DNA of 8,983 bases from Solobacterium sp. Its GTDB lineage: Bacteria; Bacillota_I; Bacilli_A; Erysipelotrichales; Erysipelotrichaceae. The notes beneath the pieces were generated by a model. That model saw only the letters and a list, made by a program, of their open reading frames with translations, searched no databases and was not told the origin of the DNA. The position numbers were made by a program, and so were the translations under genes. Of the stretch, positions 1-7,282 are shown piece by piece (position 1 is the first letter of the stretch; each line of letters starts with the position of its first letter). The stretch lies in the NCBI GenBank assembly GCA_017514645.1, contig JAFWJP010000242.1, positions 1 through 8,983 of the forward strand. Direction: 5' to 3'.

Positions 1-521
1 AACAACAATATATCAATACACCAAAAAATTCAGATCAAACCTTCCGCGTCAAACCGGAACTGGATGCTGCAGAAGAAATCTCCAATATGAAGACAGGTAC
101 TGCTCTTGTATCGGTACTTGGTGAAGACGGTGCGCCGACGATCGTTGAAAAGACGAAGATCCTTCCGCCGCGGAGCAGTATGTCAATTGCGAATGCTTCA
201 CTGAGGGAACGTGCAATCACCGGTGATTCCATATACGGCAAATATGAACGTACTCTCGATCCTGACAGTGCCTATGAACTCGTTCCGGACATCATAGAAG
301 ATGAAGAACGCGTCGAACGGGAACGGAAAGAAGCGGAACTGCAGGCCAAAGCCGATGCGAAAGAAGCAGAACGCCTTGCACGGGAAGAAGAAAGACAGCG
401 ATCCAAGGAACAGACCTGGAACGAGCGTATGACCAAGAAGGCACAGAGACGGCTGGAAAATGAACTGCTGAACATCGGTGTCAGGTCAGCCAAGAAAATA
501 CTGAAGAGCTTCCTGAAGTAA
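1..521 (+). CDS. HerA-like ATPase/helicase, DUF853 (YjgR type), C-terminal part
   Basis: This reading frame is open from the first complete codon at position 3 to TAA at 519-521 (172 residues), with no stop before it, so the gene begins outside the window; the ATG at 87 is internal. The motif TALVSVLGEDGAPTIVEKT, then LPPRSS, then a GKYERTLDPDSAYELV-like stretch, matches what I know of the end of the DUF853 family of HerA-like P-loop ATPases (E. coli YjgR): a 'LVSxLxExGxPxxVxRxxxxPP' strand region followed by 'GxYxxxxDxxSAYExL'. Next comes a highly charged E/K/R/A segment, probably a coiled coil, and a basic amphipathic end (GVRSAKKILKSFLK) matching the family's C-terminal helix. The ATPase core with Walker motifs lies upstream and cannot be checked. 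The family's cellular role is poorly defined; DNA translocation is inferred from HerA homology. A terminator follows at once, so it is probably the last gene of its unit. Confidence 0.8.
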   Translation, partial: QQYINTPKNSDQTFRVKPELDAAEEISNMKTGTALVSVLGEDGAPTIVEKTKILPPRSSMSIANASLRERAITGDSIYGKYERTLDPDSAYELVPDIIEDEERVERERKEAELQAKADAKEAERLAREEERQRSKEQTWNERMTKKAQRRLENELLNIGVRSAKKILKSFLK

Positions 522-527
522 GCTCTG

Positions 528-552
528 AACAACTGTGAAAACAGTTGTTTTT
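528..552 (+). terminator. Rho-independent terminator after the HerA-like gene
   Basis: A perfect 9-bp inverted repeat, AACAACTGT (528-536) and ACAGTTGTT (541-549), encloses a GAAA tetraloop and runs into five T residues (548-552). It begins 6 nt after the stop of the HerA-like gene. The stem is A/T-rich, so some read-through into polC is possible. It separates the upstream gene from polC. Confidence 0.8.
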
Positions 553-575
553 CATCCGATGATGAAATACAGCTG

Positions 576-584
576 TGATAGAAT
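576..584 (+). promoter_or_regulatory. Possible extended -10 element for polC
   Basis: TGATAGAAT (576-584) fits an extended -10 (TGn followed by TAGAAT, 5 of 6 to consensus). No convincing -35 lies 16-18 nt upstream. Initiation about 6 nt downstream would give a leader of only about 10 nt ahead of the ATG at 602 and would barely include the Shine-Dalgarno. This is a weak call; polC may instead depend on read-through of the terminator or on a promoter upstream in the preceding gene. Confidence 0.2.
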
Positions 585-591
585 TGGAAAC

Positions 592-595
592 GGAG
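592..595 (+). promoter_or_regulatory. Ribosome binding site deciding the polC start
   Basis: GGAG at 592-595 lies 6 nt before ATG 602. The alternative in-frame GTG at 575 has no purine-rich Shine-Dalgarno at a usable distance; the bases before it are the T-run of the terminator and ATGATGAAATACAGCT. This favours ATG 602 over GTG 575. Confidence 0.7.
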
Positions 596-601
596 TGGAA
601 C

Positions 602-3600
602 ATGACAGTTTTGTTGCGAAATTTTATTGAAGTGCCTGAAGAAGCAGAGGATGCGGAGATCATATCCGTACGTTTTTACCGTCCATCAAACAAAGCTGTA
701 TATGGGATCCATACGCATTCCTTCCTTCGCTTTCATGACTATACAGAGATCAAGGAGCGGCTCATTGATCTGACCGGATCGGATACAGAACTGCTGTTTG
801 AATCCGATCTGGATTGTGATGAGCAGAGTGAGGCGGCCAAATATATTGAGTACTGCTGTGAAACATATGAGAGGCTTTACGGGCTTCATAATGTGCCGTG
901 GCGGTATGAACCCCAGGAAAGAAAACTGGTGTTCCTGTACGAAACGGAAACGGCTGCTGATGCGTCTCAGACGGCCATCACCGAGCTGGAAGAAGTTCTG
1001 GTACAGCATGGGTTCAGAGGCTGGCACTGTCAGGTACAGACACATGAACAGACACCTGCTCAGATCATGGATGTTGTCATGCCGAAACAGACTGTGCAGA
1101 AACCGCAGCAGGAGCAGCGGCCTGTACGCCGGCGCAGAGGACGGAACAAAAAGGAAGAGTACACGGAGATTTCCCTGACGGATATCACCGATCAGATGCG
1201 GGATGTACAGTTCGCCGGCAAAGTGTTTGCACTTGAGAACTTCACTGTCCGGGCAACCGGAAAGATCATCCAGTCGCTGTCGGTATATGACGGACATGAC
1301 GCTGTTATCGTCAAGCGTTTTGAAGGACCGAACTGCACCAAGGAAGAACTGGAATCTGTCAAGGAAGGGATGAAATTCCGCTTCTACGGTTCCGTATCCT
1401 ACGATACTTATACGAAGGACCTTGTTTTCAATGCGGAAGAAATCGAACCGCTGAGTGAAAAAGGAATTACCGATCCGGCGCCGGAAAAGCGGGTAGAAAT
1501 GCATGCCCATACAAACATGAGCGAAATGGATGGTGTATGTTCTGCGGAAGAAGTGGTTGAATACGCCTGGAATCTTGGGCATGAAGGAATCGTGATCACC
1601 GACCATGCGGATGTCCAGAGCTTTGTCAAGGCATACAACAAAGCCTCATCCCTGAAGAAAAAGCAGCCGGATCGTTCCTTCAAGGTTGGTCTGGGATGCG
1701 AAGTGAATCTGGCAAACGATCATCTCAATATCGTCTACAACCTGAATGACTGCCGGCTGGATTCCCTCGAATACGTAGTTTATGACCTGGAAACAACGGG
1801 TCTGTCCTGCAAGTATGATTCCATCATTGAGTTCGGTGCTGTCCGTATGCGCGATGGTGCTGTCGTGGATACACTGCAGATGTTTATCCGTCCGCCTGAG
1901 CCGATTCCGGCCTATATTACAGCCAAGACTAAGATCACCAATGATATGGTGCGCAGCGCAAAATCGTTCCGGGATGCTGCACAGCAGATCGTTGAATGGA
2001 TCGGGGATGCTGTACTGGTTGCGCACAATGCATCGTTTGACTACCATTTTCTGAACGAAGAACTGCAGCGGGCCGGTTATCCTAAACTGATGAATCCCGT
2101 CATCGATACGCTGGATCTCTCCCGGGCGATCCTGACAGACAGGAGAGCGTACCGTCTTGGCAATGTCGCCAGGAATTACGGTATTTCCTATGATGAAGAA
2201 GTAGCGCATCGTGCGGATTATGATGCGGAGACGCTGTCTTCCGTATTCCTGCGTCTTCTGCGTGACGCTCAGAGCAAGGGTGCGGAAACACTGCGTGATC
2301 TGCAGTGGAAGGTCCAGGATGAACATGCGTTCCGCAAGGTCCGCCGTTCACATACAACACTGCTTGCACGGGATCTGCAGGGTCTGAAGGATCTGTACCG
2401 TCTTGTCAGTGAATCCAATACCAGAACACTGTATCTGGTGTCCAAAGGATCTTCGAAGGAGGGTGCTGAAGTAACGGCAGAGCCCAGAGTGCTTCGCAGT
2501 TCAGTTGATAAAGTCCGGGAGCATCTACTTGTAGGTACATCCTGTCAGAACAATGAAGTTTTTGAACTGGCATGTAACGCGGATGATCAGCGTCTGGAAC
2601 AGGCGATGTCCTGGTATGACTATGTTGAGATCCAGCCTCTGGAGAATTTCACTACATTCTTGGCACTGCAGAATGTGCCCAGCATGGACCGGCTGAAGAC
2701 CGTGATCCGCCGGATCATTGATACAGCGATCAGACTCAACAAGCCGATCATTGCGGACAGTGATGCCCATTATTGTTCACCGGAAGAGAAGATCTTCCGT
2801 GATGTCTATATCATGAGCCAGGGTGTCGGCGGTGTACCGCATCCGCTCTATATCCGCGATGATCTGCTGCGGCAGAAGACACCGAATCCCGATCAGCATA
2901 TCCGTACGACGGACGAAATGATGGATTCCTTTGCCTGGCTGAATGATGCGGATCTGGTAAGAAAGATCGTCATCGATGATCCGCACAGAGTGTTCTCCCG
3001 TCTCGAAGAGATCCGTCCGGTACCGGACGGTACATTCCCGCCGCACATTGAAGGTTCCGATCAAAAACTCCGGGAAGTCTGTTTCCGTACAGCAAAGGAA
3101 CAGTATGAATTCAACGGGGAGATCCCTCATCAGGTAACAGATCGTCTGAACCGTGAACTGAATGCCATTATCGGTGCCGGCTATTACGTCAACTATTACA
3201 TTTCCCATCTTCTGGTCAAGAAGTCCAATGAGGATGGTTATGTCGTCGGTTCGCGGGGCTCGGTAGGTTCTTCTTTCACTGCAACGATGTCCGGTATTAC
3301 AGAGGTCAATCCGCTGCAGCCGCATTATCTGTGTCCTGACTGCCATTACAGTGAATGGATCGATGATCCGGAGGTCAGATCCGGATTCGATCTGCCGGAC
3401 AAGCGCTGCCCGCACTGCGGCGGGATCATGAAAGGAAACGGACACAAGATCCCGTTTGAAACATTCCTGGGATTCAACGGTGACAAGGTTCCGGATATTG
3501 ACCTGAACTTCTCCAATGAATACCAGGCGAAGGCTCATGCATTCACCAAGGAGGTGTTCGGTGAAGATCATGTCTTCCGGGCCGGTACGATCGGTACCGT

Positions 3601-4957
3601 TGCTGAGAAGACAGCTTACGGCTATGTGTCGGGATACTGTGAGAAGATGGGTATCAGCAACATGCGCCGCGTGATGCGTGATTACCTGGCCAAAGGCTGC
3701 CAGAACGTCAAGCGTACGACCGGTCAGCATCCCGGCGGTATCATCGTCATTCCTTCGGAGTATATAGCTGAGGACTTCACTCCGGTCCAGTATCCGGCCA
3801 ATGATCCGTCATCGGAATGGAAAACGACGCATTACGACTTCCATGATATTCATGACAATGTCCTGAAATTCGATATCCTCGGTCACGTCGATCCGACGGC
3901 GATGCGCCTGCTGACCAATATTTCGTCGACAGATCCGCTGACGATTCCGATGAATGATCCGGAAGCGCTGAGTCTGTTCTACAGTGATGACGCTCTGAGG
4001 GCGGACCCGCGGGTCTACAAGAAGGAGACCGGTGCGCTCGGCCTGCCGGAATTCGGCACCAGGATCACCAGAAGGGTACTTGAGGAGACCCGTCCGCACA
4101 AGTTCTCGGATCTTGTCATTATCTCCGGACTGACGCATGGGACGGATGTCTGGGCGGACAATGCCCAGAAGCTGATACAGCAGGGTCATCCGCTCCATGA
4201 GGTCATCGGATGCCGTGACGATATCATGACCTATCTTCTGAATATGGGGATGAAACCCATTGATGCCTTTACCATTATGGAGAATGTCCGTAAAGGAAAT
4301 GTAGCGAAGAAGAAGTGGGGTGCCTGGGAGGATTACAAGAAGCGGATGAAGGAACATGATGTACCTGACTGGTATATCGAATCCTGTGAGAAGATCCAGT
4401 ACATGTTTCCGAAAGCCCATGCGGTTGCCTATGTACTGATGGCAGTGCGCATTGCCTGGTACAAGGTGCATGAGCCGCACAATTTCTATGTCCAGTATCT
4501 GTCACTGCGCTGTGATGCTTACGAGATCGAGACTATGACCCGCGGCATTGAATCGGTGCGGGAACGGATGAGCGATATCTACGAACGGATGAACAACCGG
4601 TTTGCAGCGAATGCGGCGACAAACAAGGAAAAGGCCCTGTATGATACGCTGGAAGTCTGTGAAGAGATGTATGCCCGCGGTTACAGCATTGCAAATGTCG
4701 ACCTGTACCGGAGCGACGCTACCACGTTCCGGGTGGATGAAGAGAATGATCATGTCATTATTCCTCCGTTTACGGTGATCGACGGTCTGGGTGCCAACGT
4801 CGCCCGCAGCATTGTTGAAGCCCGCAGCAGGGGACCGTTCCTGTCCAAGGAAGATGTCCTGAAGCGTACACAGGTATCATCGGCTCTTCTGAAGAAACTG
4901 GAAAAGATGGGCTGCATTGGTGAAATGCAGGAACTCAACCAGATGTCTTTGTTCTAA
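602..4957 (+). CDS. polC: DNA polymerase III alpha subunit, PolC type (replicative, with 3'-5' exonuclease)
   Basis: Replicative polymerase of low-GC Gram-positives, 1451 aa from ATG 602 (B. subtilis PolC is about 1437). Domains in order: a divergent N-terminal region; a basic linker (RRRRGRNKK near residue 180); an OB fold (about 202-285); a PHP domain with HAH 301/303, TDH 334-335, E367 and DAH 721-723, interrupted by a DEDDh exonuclease (D395, E397, D480, H536, D541); then the polymerase core with SRGSVGSS at 884, a zinc-binding set C911/C914/C936/C939, catalytic aspartates D965 and D967 in PDIDLNF plus D1091, and RTTGQHPGG at 1038; a helix-hairpin-helix near 1390-1410; and a terminal QMSLF, the beta-clamp-binding pentapeptide. 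Every expected catalytic residue is present and there is no frameshift. It works at the fork, on the membrane-free chromosome, with DnaE, the clamp and the loader. A terminator separates it from the gene upstream, and rimP downstream has its own promoter. Confidence 0.98.
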   Translation: MTVLLRNFIEVPEEAEDAEIISVRFYRPSNKAVYGIHTHSFLRFHDYTEIKERLIDLTGSDTELLFESDLDCDEQSEAAKYIEYCCETYERLYGLHNVPWRYEPQERKLVFLYETETAADASQTAITELEEVLVQHGFRGWHCQVQTHEQTPAQIMDVVMPKQTVQKPQQEQRPVRRRRGRNKKEEYTEISLTDITDQMRDVQFAGKVFALENFTVRATGKIIQSLSVYDGHDAVIVKRFEGPNCTKEELESVKEGMKFRFYGSVSYDTYTKDLVFNAEEIEPLSEKGITDPAPEKRVEMHAHTNMSEMDGVCSAEEVVEYAWNLGHEGIVITDHADVQSFVKAYNKASSLKKKQPDRSFKVGLGCEVNLANDHLNIVYNLNDCRLDSLEYVVYDLETTGLSCKYDSIIEFGAVRMRDGAVVDTLQMFIRPPEPIPAYITAKTKITNDMVRSAKSFRDAAQQIVEWIGDAVLVAHNASFDYHFLNEELQRAGYPKLMNPVIDTLDLSRAILTDRRAYRLGNVARNYGISYDEEVAHRADYDAETLSSVFLRLLRDAQSKGAETLRDLQWKVQDEHAFRKVRRSHTTLLARDLQGLKDLYRLVSESNTRTLYLVSKGSSKEGAEVTAEPRVLRSSVDKVREHLLVGTSCQNNEVFELACNADDQRLEQAMSWYDYVEIQPLENFTTFLALQNVPSMDRLKTVIRRIIDTAIRLNKPIIADSDAHYCSPEEKIFRDVYIMSQGVGGVPHPLYIRDDLLRQKTPNPDQHIRTTDEMMDSFAWLNDADLVRKIVIDDPHRVFSRLEEIRPVPDGTFPPHIEGSDQKLREVCFRTAKEQYEFNGEIPHQVTDRLNRELNAIIGAGYYVNYYISHLLVKKSNEDGYVVGSRGSVGSSFTATMSGITEVNPLQPHYLCPDCHYSEWIDDPEVRSGFDLPDKRCPHCGGIMKGNGHKIPFETFLGFNGDKVPDIDLNFSNEYQAKAHAFTKEVFGEDHVFRAGTIGTVAEKTAYGYVSGYCEKMGISNMRRVMRDYLAKGCQNVKRTTGQHPGGIIVIPSEYIAEDFTPVQYPANDPSSEWKTTHYDFHDIHDNVLKFDILGHVDPTAMRLLTNISSTDPLTIPMNDPEALSLFYSDDALRADPRVYKKETGALGLPEFGTRITRRVLEETRPHKFSDLVIISGLTHGTDVWADNAQKLIQQGHPLHEVIGCRDDIMTYLLNMGMKPIDAFTIMENVRKGNVAKKKWGAWEDYKKRMKEHDVPDWYIESCEKIQYMFPKAHAVAYVLMAVRIAWYKVHEPHNFYVQYLSLRCDAYEIETMTRGIESVRERMSDIYERMNNRFAANAATNKEKALYDTLEVCEEMYARGYSIANVDLYRSDATTFRVDEENDHVIIPPFTVIDGLGANVARSIVEARSRGPFLSKEDVLKRTQVSSALLKKLEKMGCIGEMQELNQMSLF

Positions 4958-4962
4958 AAGAC

Positions 4963-4991
4963 TTGCAAACGTGCATAAAATCATATATATT
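4963..4991 (+). promoter_or_regulatory. Sigma-A-type promoter of the rimP-nusA-ylxR-infB operon
   Basis: TTGCAA (4963-4968) as -35 and TATATT (4986-4991) as -10 are separated by exactly 17 nt, with an A/T-rich spacer. The match is 4 of 6 and 5 of 6 to consensus. Transcription should start near 4997-4999, giving a leader of about 40 nt that begins just before the hairpin at 5002. The promoter starts 6 nt after the polC stop and lies wholly in the intergenic gap, so the operon can be expressed independently of polC. Confidence 0.75.
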
Positions 4992-5001
4992 CAAGACGTC
5001 A

Positions 5002-5028
5002 AGGGAGTGCGGAAGCACTCCTTAATTT
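5002..5028 (+). terminator. Leader hairpin before rimP: polC terminator and/or operon attenuator
   Basis: GGAGTGC (5004-5010) and GCACTCC (5015-5021) form a perfect 7-bp GC-rich stem capped by GGAA; A5002-T5023 and a G-T pair at 5003/5022 extend it to 9 bp. The following TTAATTTAT is a T-run broken by AA, i.e. a weak intrinsic terminator. It sits 44 nt after polC but also inside the leader predicted from the promoter at 4963-4991. It could therefore end polC transcripts, attenuate the rimP operon, or do both. The hairpin is plain in the sequence; its function is inferred. Confidence 0.65.
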
Positions 5029-5030
5029 AT

Positions 5031-5035
5031 GGAGG
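5031..5035 (+). promoter_or_regulatory. Ribosome binding site of rimP (short spacing)
   Basis: GGAGG at 5031-5035 precedes ATG 5039 by only 3 nt, closer than the usual 5-9 nt, and begins 8 nt after the leader stem. No other start in this frame fits RimP better, so ATG 5039 is kept. The short spacing and nearby hairpin may temper initiation. Confidence 0.6.
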
Positions 5036-5038
5036 AAT

Positions 5039-5506
5039 ATGGAAACGATCGAGCGTTTGAAGGAATTCTGCCAGCCTGTATTCGTTGAATGCGGTGTACG
5101 GCTGTATAACATGAAGTGGCTTGGATCAGGCAAAGAACGGACCCTGGAAGTCGCGATCATGCGGGAAGACGGAAGTATGGATCTTGATACATGCGCAGTG
5201 GTCAGCGACCGGCTGTCGGAGATACTGGACGGTCTGGGAACCATGCAGGACAGCTATATGCTGGAAGTCTGCAGTCCCGGAGCGGAACGTGAGATCAGGG
5301 ACCTGGAAGAACTGTCTGCCATGGACAAACCCTATGTGTTTATCCGGCTGAAGCATCCCATCAGCAAGAAACTGGAATGGTATGGTACAGTCCTGCAGTA
5401 TGAAGAAGACAGGATACAGTTCGAATACAAGGACAAGACAGCAGTAAGAACAGCAGAGATAACCGCGGATGATATTGATTATCTGCGGCTGGCGGTCAGA
5501 TTCTAA
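5039..5506 (+). CDS. rimP: Ribosome maturation factor RimP
   Basis: Cytoplasmic factor that binds the nascent 30S subunit and helps its maturation (155 aa, normal family length of about 150-160). The N-terminal alpha/beta domain covers about residues 1-85 and contains the family signature as CSPGAERE at 78-85, preceded by SYMLEV; most homologues have SSPGxxRPL, so the Cys and the Glu after Arg are slight departures. An acidic DGSMDLDTCAVVSDRLSEIL stretch matches the conserved 'DxxDCxxxSxxxSxxL' region. The C-terminal half, from about residue 92, is the SH3-like domain and ends in YLRLAVRF, close to the usual 'ARLxxxF' ending. It opens the operon under its own promoter and leader hairpin and is followed by nusA after 15 nt. 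Former names are YlxS and YhbC. Confidence 0.95.
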   Translation: METIERLKEFCQPVFVECGVRLYNMKWLGSGKERTLEVAIMREDGSMDLDTCAVVSDRLSEILDGLGTMQDSYMLEVCSPGAEREIRDLEELSAMDKPYVFIRLKHPISKKLEWYGTVLQYEEDRIQFEYKDKTAVRTAEITADDIDYLRLAVRF

Positions 5507-5511
5507 AGGAG
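5507..5511 (+). promoter_or_regulatory. Ribosome binding site deciding the nusA start
   Basis: AGGAG at 5507-5511 directly follows the rimP stop and lies 10 nt before ATG 5522. The in-frame GTG at 5513 is only 1 nt from it, too close to be served, so ATG 5522 is the better start. Confidence 0.65.
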
Positions 5512-5521
5512 AGTGATTGAA

Positions 5522-7282
5522 ATGGAATTGAAATACAAGGATATGCTTGCAGCATTGGATGCCATTGAGACAGAGCGGAAGATTCCGGAGGAAGTGGTAC
5601 TGGATGCCCTCAAGGAAGCTATGTGCAAAGCATACAAGAAAGACGCGGAACTGTCTGATATCGACATTGAAGCAGAGATCAACGAAGAGAGAAAGACAAT
5701 CGACATCTATCAGATCTATCAGATCGTTGAAGATGTAACGGATGATGAACTTGAGATCTCTCTGGAAGATGCGCGCGAGATCGATCCGGAAGCTGTGATC
5801 GGCGGTACCGTACGCCGTTATATCGAAATAACTTCGATGTCACGTGCTGCAGCGTCTCTGGCAAGGAATGTGATCCGCCAGAAGATCCGTGAAGCAGAGA
5901 AGGTAGCGGTATACAACGAATATATCAATCAGTTGGATGAGATGGTCATCGGTGTCGTGGAATCCGTCAAGGAGAAGTTTGTTCTGGTCAACCTGGGTAA
6001 AACTGTTGCGATGATGCCGAAATCCGCTCAGATACCCGGCGAACGCCTGTATGAAGGTCAGCAGCTTCGGGTTGTGATTACGGAAGTTGCCAAGGATACA
6101 AAGGGTTCCCAGGTTCTCGTTTCACGGGCAACTCCGATGCTGGTCAAGAGACTGTTTGAGAAGGAAGTACCGGAAGTCTATCAGGGTATCGTAGAGATCA
6201 AGGCGATTGCCCGTGATGCCGGTGACCGTACCAAGATGGCTGTCATGAGCCACAATCCGGAGATCGATCCGATCGGTTCCTGCATTGGACAGAGGGGAAG
6301 CCGTGTACAGGAAATCATTGAAGAACTCCATGGTGAGAAGATCGATATCTTCCTCTGGAATGATGATATTGCCCAGCTGGTGAAGAACGCACTGGCCCCG
6401 GCTGAGATCGAAGCTGTATTCCCGGGAACGGAAGAGCGCAGTCTTCTTGTCGTTGTTGACAAGGATGAACTGAGTCTGGCAATCGGCAGGCGCGGAAAGA
6501 ATGCCCGTCTGGCTGTTAAACTGTGCAACCGCAAGATCGATATCAAGACCAGAGAAGATCTGGAAGAGATGGGTCTGGACTTCGAAGAACTGAAGATCCG
6601 GGCTGCTGAGGCACGTGCTGCGCATGAAGCGGAAATGGCAAGGAAAGCTGCTGAGCAGAGAGAGCGTGAAGCCCGCGAGGAAGAAGAGAGACGTCTGGCT
6701 GCTGTCGCTGCTCTGGCTGAGCAGAAGGCGGCTGAAGAAGTACCTGCGGAAGAAGAGGAATTCATTCCGGAGGAGATGCAGGAAGCTGTCAAGGAGCGCC
6801 TCCGTACAGAGATCGCTATGACGACGGAAGAGGAGAAGGAAACTCCTGTTGAAGAAGTCATCCCGGAAACTCCGGCAGAACCTGCAGAAGAGCCTGAAAC
6901 ACCGGCTGAAGAACCGGTACAGGTCCAGGAAGAGCCGGTAAAGGAACCTGCCGCAAAGAAGCGCAAGGTTGATCTGGAAGCTGTAGCTCAGAACAATGAA
7001 TATGTCTCAACGCTGGAAAAGCTGGCTGAAGTATCCAAGCCGAAGCAGCATACGAAGCGCAATACGCGCAAGCGCAAGAATGAAGAAGAAGAGATCCGTG
7101 TCAAGAACAAGGAGCTGGAAGAACAGATCCGCAAGGGTATGAAGACGGATGATCTGATGAAGCCGGTCTATACGGAAGAAGAACTGGAAGAGATCGAAGA
7201 GCGTCAGCGTGAAGAAGAAGAAAGCATGTATGACTTCGATTACGATGAGTACGAAGACTACTATGACGAGGATCTGAAATAA
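5522..7282 (+). CDS. nusA: Transcription termination/antitermination factor NusA with long acidic C-terminal extension
   Basis: RNA polymerase-bound factor that promotes pausing and intrinsic termination and takes part in antitermination. The protein is 586 aa, against 371 in B. subtilis. Order of domains: an N-terminal RNAP-binding domain (about 1-130; MELKYKDMLAALDAIETERK, then AYKK); an S1 domain (about 138-205); KH1 with GSCIGQRGSRVQ (GQRG loop at 256-259); and KH2 with LAIGRRGKNARL (loop at 322-325), ending about residue 345. From about 356 to 586 there is a tail not found in the Bacillus protein: an Ala/Glu/Arg helix that is probably a coiled coil, Pro/Glu repeats (PAEEPE, PAEEPV), a basic patch (KPKQHTKRNTRKRK at 506-519), a second charged helix, and a D/E/Y-rich end. 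It does not resemble the acidic repeat domains of the longer E. coli NusA. The stop overlaps the ylxR start by 1 nt. Confidence 0.97.
   Translation: MELKYKDMLAALDAIETERKIPEEVVLDALKEAMCKAYKKDAELSDIDIEAEINEERKTIDIYQIYQIVEDVTDDELEISLEDAREIDPEAVIGGTVRRYIEITSMSRAAASLARNVIRQKIREAEKVAVYNEYINQLDEMVIGVVESVKEKFVLVNLGKTVAMMPKSAQIPGERLYEGQQLRVVITEVAKDTKGSQVLVSRATPMLVKRLFEKEVPEVYQGIVEIKAIARDAGDRTKMAVMSHNPEIDPIGSCIGQRGSRVQEIIEELHGEKIDIFLWNDDIAQLVKNALAPAEIEAVFPGTEERSLLVVVDKDELSLAIGRRGKNARLAVKLCNRKIDIKTREDLEEMGLDFEELKIRAAEARAAHEAEMARKAAEQREREAREEEERRLAAVAALAEQKAAEEVPAEEEEFIPEEMQEAVKERLRTEIAMTTEEEKETPVEEVIPETPAEPAEEPETPAEEPVQVQEEPVKEPAAKKRKVDLEAVAQNNEYVSTLEKLAEVSKPKQHTKRNTRKRKNEEEEIRVKNKELEEQIRKGMKTDDLMKPVYTEEELEEIEERQREEEESMYDFDYDEYEDYYDEDLK

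Noticed and set aside
575..601. GTG 575 as the polC start (1460 aa)
   Set aside because: It lacks a Shine-Dalgarno and sits close to the terminator, while ATG 602 has GGAG at 6 nt.
686..1606. 306-codon open frame on the - strand opposite the polC N-terminal and OB region; similar ones at 2777-3730 and 3809-4480
   Set aside because: These are mirror images of well-supported polC codons, with no ribosome binding site or recognisable domain, and are composition artefacts.
5029..5088. A 19-codon out-of-frame ORF starting at ATG 5029 and overlapping the rimP start, as a possible leader peptide
   Set aside because: Its upstream bases are the leader hairpin and TTAATTT with no Shine-Dalgarno, and its ATG overlaps the rimP ribosome binding site; the product resembles nothing.
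5513..5521. GTG 5513 as the nusA start (589 aa)
   Set aside because: It lies only 1 nt from the AGGAG sequence; ATG 5522 has workable spacing and gives a normal NusA N-terminus.
6181..6966. 261-codon Ser/Arg/Ala-rich open frame on the - strand opposite the NusA tail
   Set aside because: The composition is the reverse complement of the repetitive Glu/Ala codons of nusA (GAA/GAG read as TTC/CTC), with no independent gene signal.
6956..6970. KKRKV in the NusA tail, like the core of the SV40 nuclear localisation signal
   Set aside because: A five-residue basic match is expected by chance in such a K/R-rich tail, and the protein has a housekeeping role in a bacterium with no reason to enter a nucleus.
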